Origin: Brienomyrus brachyistius
Lineage: Eukaryota > Chordata > Actinopteri > Osteoglossiformes > Mormyridae
DNA: 64,000 bases
Direction: 5' to 3'
NCBI RefSeq assembly: GCF_023856365.1
Contig: NC_064538.1
Coordinates: forward strand, 4,295,832-4,359,831
Of this stretch, positions 56,653 through 64,000 are shown piece by piece. Positions within the stretch are counted from its first letter, which is position 1, and every line of letters begins with the position of its first letter. A program made the position numbers and the translations under genes. The notes below the pieces were generated by a model. It did not search any database. It had not been told where the DNA came from and was given only the letters and a program-made list of their open reading frames with translations.

Positions 56653-58921
56653 CCGGTTTAAGCGGCAGAGCTTGGAGGAGCGGACGGATGAATGGATTTT
56701 TAAATTGTAATTTCCATTTGATTTGAACTGGTTACATGACGGGGGCTGCAGAACTGGGTGTTTTTGTATTCATGTTTATGTAGTTTTAATGTGCATTTAA
56801 CGTGGCAGTTCATGTGCACTGAGAGGGAGGGGTAGCTTATGGAGGGGGGTAGCTTACAGGATTCTTCTCATGTGGCTTGCAGCTGTAACTGTGCACAATA
56901 CTATTGTATTCGAACATTCCCCAAACATGAGCCTTTCTTTTACAATGCCAGAAAGGGAAAACCTCGAACTGTAACAATGACTAGTTTCATTGGTTTAAAT
57001 ATTATTTTAATTCAGTTTTGCATGCTGTAAGTTTAAATGCTGCATGTTCTCTGTTTTTTTTTCCAAACACCGTGTTTTAGTTATTGTTCAATAAACCATT
57101 GTTTTTTCACAGATTTTTTTTTGTTTCTTAGAGTTTTAAATTGCTTCAGTCTTGATTTGCATACATGATTACTGAACTGACACATTCTTAGTTCATGATT
57201 ACAAAAAAAAAAACATTATAGGTAGATTTTTAAAATGGGAAGATATATAACTAAGATATACAAGTTGATAGCCAAGGATAGAAGGGTAGTGGGTTTAAAT
57301 AATTTCTATGCTCTTGCACAATGAAGCTGTAGTTTAATTTCAAAACACACATATTTCATGGTTATAACTACTTAGAATCAAATTCAATGTACAACTGTAG
57401 AAAGTTCTGGACAATGGTGGTCATGGCCATTGACCTGGCAGTGTATGTGGGTGGGCTTGTGGTTCTTTTGAGAAGGACAGTCAGGTGAACAAGGGTTTCA
57501 GGATCTTTGGTTCACAGATTTATTTAAACTATGTTAATGGTTTTCTTTTGTCACCTAGATGAGGTTCTCCACTGAGCCCTTCCCTCCCTGACGCGCTATT
57601 TCCTTTCCTTGTTGTCGTGCTCCTCAAAACAGCTTCTTTATTTTTCTCTTACAGTTTGTTCTGCCTTGACCCCCGTTTCATCGGCTCCGTCCCCATCAGT
57701 TCTCAGAAGGAACCCCCCCACCTCTCCCCAAATGAACATTCCCTGCCCATTCCCGCGTCATGTGGTTCCGTTCGCCGTGGCAACCGGAGTACGTCTCACG
57801 CCTTGCAGCTTAAAAAAAGAACGGTAAACACGAATGCAGTATGCACCTGGCAGTGAGACGCCCACCACACGACTGACAGGCCCCAGCGTAGCCGTGGCAA
57901 CGAGACTACGCACAGGGGCAATCAATCGACGGAGCGCGCCTGAGCCCAGCCGACGTCTTGTTTGTTCTCCAAAGGTGCGTCTTTTTGTTTTCTTTTCCCG
58001 TTTGCTGTTTTCCTCCCCAAAGACGGCTCCCTCTTTTCCAGGGTCTGATCATTCCTGAGATGCACAAGCCTCGGCTTGTCACAGACGCAGTGTGAAGGTT
58101 TTTTTTTTTTTTTTTTTTTTTTACACAAAGCCATAAAACACATATGCAAAATATGTGGCTGTCAGGAGGATGTTAGCACTGTGAGCATTATGCAGCCTGT
58201 CACAGGATCTGTTGCTCTGTACGTGAGCAGGCTGTGATTCTAGTATTGAGCTGAAATGGCCATAAAACAAGGGCTTGGTCACTTTGGTGGGGCTCTAATT
58301 GATTTTTTAATTTTTTTTTGTTACATTTAAATGGAACTTCAATGACAAACGCAGCAGAGACTGGTGGTGACTGTGATGAATTACGATCAACTGTCTGGAA
58401 GGCAATGATTTATTCTGGAAACAAAAATGAAGGTATTGTCATGAATCATCAGCTAAAAGCACGTACACTGTAAGAGGCACATGGTGGTTTGTACTGCTCT
58501 TCTGGGCGTTCTCAGTCCATTATGAGCTCGGGCTCCTATATCACGGAGACATCTCTGCTTCACTGGTGACTTCTGCTAGACAGTTCCAGGTCCTTGCTGA
58601 CCCCACATACTATCCACATTTTCCTTTCCGGCTTTTATATTTCTGTGCTCCCTGTCTGACGTATGGACACTTTGCTCAGGCAAGTCACAAATTATTTATG
58701 CTTTGATTCTTGGTCAGGTACTAGACCCAGAACACTTTGTGATCACAAATTTTTTTTCCCCCCAAGCCAAATTGTTTTATAAACATTGTAACATGCGATT
58801 AAATTCTAACGAAATTTTGGAAATTGTTTTTGTTGACGGGAAAAGAACGTTAAGTCTAATATTGAATGTGGTTTCTTTCGCAGTCAGAAGACGTAGTTCA
58901 GAGGGAGTGGTGTCTGTAGGG
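56653..58921. other. Non-coding interval
   Basis: AT-rich to 57560, with a CAATAAACC string at 57088 but no transcript context. A C/T-rich stretch follows at 57570-58080 with an acceptor-like TTTTTCTCTTACAG, then T24 (58099-58122). No coding sequence is recognised. Confidence 0.4.
58099..58122 (+). repeat. Poly-T tract (T24)
   Basis: Uninterrupted T run. Confidence 0.9.
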
Positions 58922-59150
58922 CAGTGTTTCCCAACCTGGTCCTTCGGGACCCACAGACAGTCCATGTTTTTGCTCCCTCCCAGCTCCTTGTCACCCACTC
59001 CATCCTTTTTTGCTCTCTCCCAGCTCCCTGTCACCCAGTCCATGTTTTTGCTCTCTCCCAGCTCCCTGTCATCCAGTTCATGTTTTTTGCTCTCTCCCAG
59101 CTACCTGCAGGTCCCTGAGGACTGGATTAGGGCTGCTCTGCCCATCGGTG
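58922..59150 (+). mobile_element. hAT-like MITE with internal tandem expansion
   Basis: It starts CAGTGTTTCCCAACCTGGTC, as in the copy at 812. The interior then repeats TCCATGTTTTTGCTC-CTCCCAGCTCC-TGTCACCCA four times, with starts at 58961, 58999, 59039 and 59077 (38-40-bp unit). After CCTGAGGACTGGATTAGGG the right terminus cannot be defined. The tandem block explains the repeated 'LPAPCHP'-like peptides of overlapping frames. Confidence 0.6.
58961..59113 (+). repeat. 38-40-bp tandem repeat, 4 copies
   Basis: Four diverged copies of a TTTTTGCTCTCTCCCAGCT-containing unit inside the MITE. Variation in T-run length changes the period. Confidence 0.85.
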
Positions 59151-59204
59151 TTTGAGTGTGTCTGTAGTCATGTGCCCTAGGATAGCAAAGAATTTCCACT
59201 TTGT

Positions 59205-59300
59205 CTGACCCATGCCAAGCCTCCAGGCTTACAGTAACCTGGCAGAGGATAAGCAGCTACGGAGGATGAATGGATGGATGGATAGATGGATGGATGGAGT
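59205..59300 (+). repeat. Dispersed fish repeat, tail only, with (GGAT)n
   Basis: AAGCCTCCAGGCTTACAGTAACCTGGCAGAGGATAAGCAGC ends in GGATGAATGGATGGATGG (GGAT array 59268-59297). This is the tail of the family seen at 56063, in the opposite orientation. Confidence 0.65.
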
Positions 59301-59324
59301 TTATCATAATGCATGTATATTATG

Positions 59325-59495
59325 CAATGCCGGTGCAGTGGGTAACTGAGTTTCCTTATGTCTCCATGGCTGGAGTTTGAGTCCTGTTCTCCGCGTGTGG
59401 TGCTTGCATGTTCTGCTGCCACTGTGTCAGGTTCCTTTTGGGGACTCTGGTCTCCTCTAAATTGGCCACAGTCTGTGTGTGTGTGCATCTGTCCA

Positions 59496-59527
<32 letters not shown>

Positions 59528-59665
59528 CACAAGCTCTGTGAATATACTGGAATATACTGGCACCCCCCCCAAGACCATCCCCTGCCTTGCTCTCCATGTT
59601 GTCCGGGACGGGCTCCAAGCCCCCTGCATCCCTGTCCACCATAACTTGTTGGAAGATGGGTGAGT
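59325..59665 (+). repeat. Dispersed fish repeat with (GT)n insert
   Basis: Head phrases CCGGTGCAGTGGGTAACTG, TGGAGTTTGAGTCC, CTTGCATGTTCTGCTGCC and tail phrases CCATCCCCTGCCTTGCTC, GGGACGGGCTCCAAGCCCCC, ACTTGTTGGAAGATGGGTGA correspond to the reverse complement of the 56063 copy. A GT microsatellite (59473-59528) has expanded in the middle. Confidence 0.7.
59473..59528 (+). repeat. (GT)n microsatellite, interrupted
   Basis: Two GT runs separated by GCATCTGTCCATGTGC, inside the dispersed repeat. Confidence 0.9.
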
Positions 59666-59749
59666 ATATTTCTTATTAGACGTACCCTAACGACTAAGCT
59701 TTAAAAAAGATACAAATGTTGTCCTCCACTAAAAAAGCTTTATAAATCT

Positions 59750-61200
59750 CACACTCAGTCTTTTGGGGCCACTTCTACTTTTAGGTTTTGTTCCCCGTCG
59801 GTGATGTTCGTCAGGAGCTGGCCTCTGCTGACTAACTCCGCTGTTCCCTCCCGTGACTCTGCTGATTTATACCGTTGCTGTTCTACAGAAACGGGGGTAA
59901 ACAGTCTTCAGCTCGTTGAACTCGTTCTCTTCATCGTCTAGGACAGCGGTCCAGCCCTCACACTTGGCCGTTCCTCATCTGCCGGCCACCCCCCCGTCTC
60001 TTCCATCTTCATAGCTGCCTGTTGATGACTTTTCCTTCAGCCGCTAAAATGACTCACACTCTCTGCTGTCGTTTTAACAGGGCCTCTTTCTCCCACAAGC
60101 TTTTCCAAATCTACACTGACTCATGCCTCTTTCTTCCTACTTTTACTGCATTTGGTTCCCCCTTGCGATTCCGAGGTTTGCACTTCACTCTAGGGCCATA
60201 AAACACAGCCTCACCATCGGCCCTGAATATCCTGCACCCTCTGCTGTTCCCAGCCCCGTTTTCATACCTATTATGTCCTTTCTGCTGAACGCTTCCCTCC
60301 ATTCAGGCTGTTAACCTTCAGATTTCAGAATGGCTTTTGTTAAACGGCCGCTCGTCTTGACCCCACAAATCGCTGAATTAACAGCTTGTGTGTTTATAGA
60401 TCTTCTTGGCCTCGCTGTAACCTTTTCTGCAAGCCGTGCATCACGATCCTGCACACGCTGCAAATGCATCACTGTTGTTATTAGTTTGCTTGCCCTACCT
60501 TTATTTAAACTTATGAAAGGTGACAGTAGCTTACAGAATGCCACACATTTGTTATGCTAAACTCTTAGCGACTTAGTGCGCCTGGAAAATGTTTGTTTCA
60601 TTTCTCGGGCCCCGATGCGAATCTCTCCTTTTTTCCCCCAGACTCTATACTCTCACACTGAAATTTGTTTTCCTCTTTCGATTCCCACACGGCTTTTTTT
60701 TTTCCTTGTGCTCCGCATAACTCCTTGTCCAGATTGTGCGTCTGCTGGTTTCCTCGGCTTTCCTCAACTCCTTATTCCTTCTTCAGCTTGTCAGCTCTCC
60801 TTTGATTGGCTCGTGCATCTCTGCCATCTTCCTGTTTATTTACTGGAAATGCTACTTTAGCGCTTGGTGGAAAGTGCACCGTTTCCGCTCTGCTTTTATC
60901 ACCACTCTTTTAACTTTTTTTCTCCAGTGAATCACTCACCTAAACTTTTTCACCACTTGCTTTATACCTGCTTCCTGCATCCTACAGTGCGATATGTAAC
61001 CTAGCCGGCAGTGAATCGTCTGCATCTGTCACTTCCCCCCACGACACTGAATATTTTTTTTTCTTTACTAACTTTTAATTTCCCCCTTCTTTGTCACCTC
61101 TAATTATTTTTTTCTTTCCTCGCTGTCAGCCACCAGTAGCTGGATTTTGAACTGAGTAAATATGCTCCACCATCATCGCAATAAATACTTTGCTTCTGAA
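59750..61200 (+). other. Long pyrimidine-rich strand, no gene
   Basis: For about 1.4 kb the plus strand is visibly dominated by T and C (for example CTCTTTCTTCCTACTTTTACT, TTTTTTTTTTCCTTGTGCTCC, TTCCTTTCTTCAGC-like text). Frames up to 94 codons exist on the plus strand, but their composition follows the skew. Near 61178 GCAATAAATACTTTGC could be a poly-A signal. It might be the interior of an unrecognised old retroelement. No domain is readable. Confidence 0.4.
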
Positions 61201-62104
61201 GCCGCCATGTAATCGTGGGTAATTTATACTCATGTTTCACTTAGTGGAAGCTGTCCGACTGGCTAACTGGCCAGTCTCTGCTTCTTGCCCCCCCCCCCCC
61301 CCCCCCCTTTTTTTTATTGTGTCATAATGGGGCCTAAAGTTGAAAGTAAGAGCAGCATCTGGTGCCGTATTTAAGTTTGAAAGAGAAAGAAAATCAGCCC
61401 ATCTGAGCATGGAATCGGATTCACTCTTTACTTTACTGATTTCACCAAATGTATTTAAGATTTGTTTCTTCCTTTTACTGCTGGTACTGTATTAAGATCA
61501 TTACTATCTCTAGGTTTTTTAATATCGTTTTTTTTGGAATATTTGAGTCCATAATTTATAAAGTACAAAGTATATAGTATACGAAGTATAGCTGGGTTTC
61601 CAATATGCAGATTTCTGGTCAGCTTTCTAGGAACAAATAGGACGTGTATAGAAGTGATGAATGTAGTTTGCTTGTCCCATTAAGGTTCACGTGTAATCTT
61701 TCGTTACCGCAAAAAAAGGATGTAATAAACAAACAAAAACAAATCCATCTCCATCACATTTTATTTTTTAAAAAAGAAGCTTTTTCTGAGTAAAGTACTA
61801 TTATAAACAACCTCATAACCATCAGGGTTCGATAACTGGAGTCAATTGTGTCTTTTGACAGTAAGAGGTGGTGCACACTGGGGAAAACGTCTGTTCTGTA
61901 CGAGAAGCACAAGCTGAGACTCACAGGGAGCTTTCACACCAGAGTTCCGGAACCTGGTCCCCGGTTACAAGTTCCCGGACCATCTGAAGGGCCTGTTGTT
62001 TCAGTGAGGGTGGGATCCGGAGGAGTAACCGAGTTAGAACCTCTGAGCGCAAGGAATGCCTGGGGAGCCCGTCAAGGTGTGGAAAAAATGCCCTCGGAAA
62101 CTCG
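61201..62104. other. Non-coding, C20T8 tract
   Basis: Contains the C20/T8 tract at 61288-61315, then AT-rich sequence and A/T runs. A 96-codon plus frame at 61848-62138 shows no domain. Confidence 0.45.
61288..61315 (+). repeat. C20/T8 tract
   Basis: Twenty C followed directly by eight T. Confidence 0.9.
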
Positions 62105-62385
62105 GAACAAACAAATAATAGGGAGGTACAGCGGTTGAGTGCTGAGCACCGTTACCTCACACCTTCAGGGGGGAGCTCCAGGACCCGGTGCCCCTATCCC
62201 AGGATAGGCGGCGGGAAGATGGATGGATGTATCAATGCCCTTCAATGCATTAGCATCTTATCCAGAGTGAATCGGAGCCGTCTGCCCTATGCTACCTGGG
62301 ACAAGCTCCAGGGTCTCAACAACTCCGGCCATGATAAGTGGTTTGGAAGAAGGATGAATAGCAGTCATAATAAATTTTGGCCTTA
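62105..62385 (+). repeat. Dispersed fish repeat, internally deleted, with second tail
   Basis: The head GTACAGCGGTTGAGTGCTGAG...CCTCACACCTTCAGG is joined to the tail CCAGGATAGGCGGCGGGAAG with GATGGATGGATG (to about 62228). A second tail, CTACCTGGGACAAGCTCCAGGGTC...ATAAGTGGTTTGGAAGAAGG, follows at about 62280-62360 in the same orientation. Confidence 0.6.
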
Positions 62386-62973
62386 ATAATGCAGGCATCT
62401 GATTCCACTGTCATCTCTGGAAAAAAAACCTATACATCCAGTATAATTTATTCAGATTTTAATTCCCAGAACACCGGAGAATGGTTCTAGGCTACTGGTA
62501 GAATAAATTTAAAATTTAAGGTATTATTTAAAAAAATAATAATGTATTATTACATGAATGTAACCGAAAGAAAATATTATCGACACATAAACAAGATCTG
62601 AAAGATTGAGTAATTCCTCATCATTTCACGATTTCACTGGGATGATAGCAGAGCCAGAAATGGGCGCCGTCTGTCAGGTATAACATTTCTACTTTCATGT
62701 ATCTTTGATGGGCTGGAAATGATATATGTTTTTCCATAAGGGTAAGTGAAGAGGAGTCTGGACTGGGGTCATCGCGCACCCCGTCCACCCCCCTCCCACA
62801 CCGCCCCTCCCCATCTGTAACAAAGTACCTTTATCCTTGGTAACCCAAGCCTCAGTTCAACCCGCACAAGAGGGCAATAAAAATAATGTGATGGACAAAG
62901 GAATACGCCTTTTCTCACATTCCAAAACACACTACTTGGAAAGAATAATACTCACTGACAACAACAACAAGAG

Positions 62974-63029
<56 letters not shown>

Positions 63030-63589
63030 ACCCACAACTATTGGAAGGATTGGCAGGAAATAGGTGGATGTACGCCGATGTTGTAATAACCCATTTATGT
63101 TGTTATAGTGAACATGTAAAAGTTACTTCTATTATTACCGAAACCGTTAATTTCAAATAATTAAATCTTTCAGCAGATTTTACAGTATAAAAGCTTAAAT
63201 TACACCCTTGACATTTTGATAGCTATACCTAATTGCATCATGTATATGAAAGCAGACATGGCAAAGCCTGAGACTGCAGTGCGATTCTTGCATTAACGAG
63301 GAAAATACCACAATCCCGGCACTACATGCTTTCCATACTATTATCATTTACCTGCTGCTGAACCGCTGATTACCTTAAACAAGCATATACAGAGTGGTTC
63401 ATTGACTGCTCATTTCCACACTTTGACTGAGTGTTACTGGATGAGTTTTGGTTGATCCAGCATCTCTGCTGTCAACCTCTAGCCTTGGGAGAAGCCAGCC
63501 GTCATAATTAGGGTACTTATCGAAGCTTCGAGAATGTACATTTAGGTTTATGCATGGGTGCACATAAACTTGAATCTAAATATTTGTAT
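62386..63589. other. AT-rich non-coding with (TA)n
   Basis: AT-rich sequence around the TA microsatellite, with a short C-rich patch at 62780. No gene or other repeat is recognised. Confidence 0.5.
62975..63023 (+). repeat. (TA)n microsatellite
   Basis: About 24 TA units, preceded by ACAACAACAACAAG and followed by an A run. Confidence 0.95.
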
Positions 63590-63735
63590 TTTCTCTATTG
63601 AACAAACACTTATACCCAAAGCGAATTCAGAATTCCTGGAGCAACTGAGAGCTGAGAGCATACCCCAGTAGCCCGGTGGGTTCTGAACCAGTCACGCACC
63701 GCATCCTGACCCACGAAGCTATACACCTCCCCCAG
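63590..63735 (-). mobile_element. tRNA-derived SINE, minus strand
   Basis: On the minus strand the head holds TAGCTTCGTGGGTCAGGATG and the B-box-like GGTTCAGAACCC. The body CAGTTGCTCCAGGAATTC leads to CGCTTTGGGTATAAGTGTTT, a decayed form of the fish SINE tail 'cgctttggataaaagtgtctg'. It is old but well supported by order and spacing. Confidence 0.6.
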
Positions 63736-63904
63736 ATGGCCCCTCAGACTTCATCTAAAGTCTGATTCTTAAAAATGATCAAAATCAAGCATTGAACAAA
63801 ATGTCATAGATCAACAAGTCAGTAGAAAGAATCAGGCGTTGTTATGCGGAGCTGACACAGGCAGTGAAACTGCCAGCGCATACTTACCCTCCCTATACTG
63901 GGAA

Positions 63905-64000
63905 ACACCCTCCCTTCTCCTTCTTCTCTTGGCTGCTCCTGTTAGGAGTCTCCACAGCGGACCATCTGTTTCCATTTCTTCCTGTCCTCCGCATCTTCCT
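63905..64000 (+). repeat. Dispersed fish repeat fragment, cut by window end
   Basis: TTGGCTGCTCCTGTTAGGAG, TCTCCACAGCGGACCATCTG, TTTCCATTTCTTCCTGTCCTC is a near match to a very common fish repeat phrase ('cggctgctcccgttaggggtcgccacagcggatcatc'). The element continues past the window. Confidence 0.7.

Noticed and set aside
1..64000. Known vertebrate microRNA hairpins
   Set aside because: I looked for the mature sequences of common conserved microRNAs that I could recall and saw none. Novel ones cannot be excluded.
1..64000. Endogenous retrovirus or autonomous transposon genes
   Set aside because: No reverse transcriptase, integrase, gag or transposase-like frame is visible. All mobile elements here are short and non-autonomous or truncated.

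Overview
The window looks like nuclear DNA from a ray-finned fish, most likely a teleost. It carries degenerate tRNA-headed SINEs whose tails resemble the fish form ending in 'gctttggataaaagtgtctgct'. It also carries several copies of the dispersed fish repeat that ends in a GGATAAGC-like box plus (GGAT)n, other recognisable fish repeat tails, dense CA/GT microsatellites, long poly-C/poly-G tracts, and one 500-base run of N (50663-51162) that is a scaffold gap. Nothing in it looks bacterial, plasmid-borne or viral.

I find no protein-coding gene I can defend. The longest open frames are by-products of tandem repeats with periods divisible by three (37621-38502 and 41883-42080), of homopolymer tracts, or of the N run. 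The others have no recognisable domain and are about the size expected by chance in 64 kb. Two short minus-strand frames (6230-6520 and 43985-44105) read somewhat like protein and are flagged at low confidence. The best overall reading is a gene-poor intergenic or long-intron region.

Layout. 1-10 kb: AT-rich DNA with a small hAT-like MITE (812-900), an inverted 'TATGGGGAC' repeat (about 2001-2290), a triple DR1 nuclear-receptor-type site (5345-5364), C/G tracts and a CTCF-like core (8574-8587). 10-16 kb: repeat-poor, homeobox-motif-rich sequence that resembles conserved non-coding DNA, ending in a 291-bp foldback MITE (15861-16151). 16-34 kb: mixed sequence with small minisatellites, two SINEs, two retroposon tails, CpG-rich patches and a second CTCF-like core (30618-30631). 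34.0-34.7 kb: the strongest enhancer-like block. 37.6-38.5 kb: a 21-copy, 42-bp minisatellite. 41.5-44.4 kb: a TCF-site block, a 27-bp minisatellite, and a block with a PBX/HOX composite site. 45-54 kb: GC-rich and homopolymer-rich sequence with the assembly gap. 55.4-56.7 kb: a nest of repeats inside one pair of terminal inverted repeats. 58.9-64 kb: repeat-rich, with a 1.4-kb pyrimidine-rich strand, several dispersed-repeat copies and a SINE.

There is no operon or multi-gene system here. The most plausible function is cis-regulation of a neighbouring developmental gene outside the window. That is an inference from motif content and from long repeat-poor stretches without genes. No alignment was available to show conservation.
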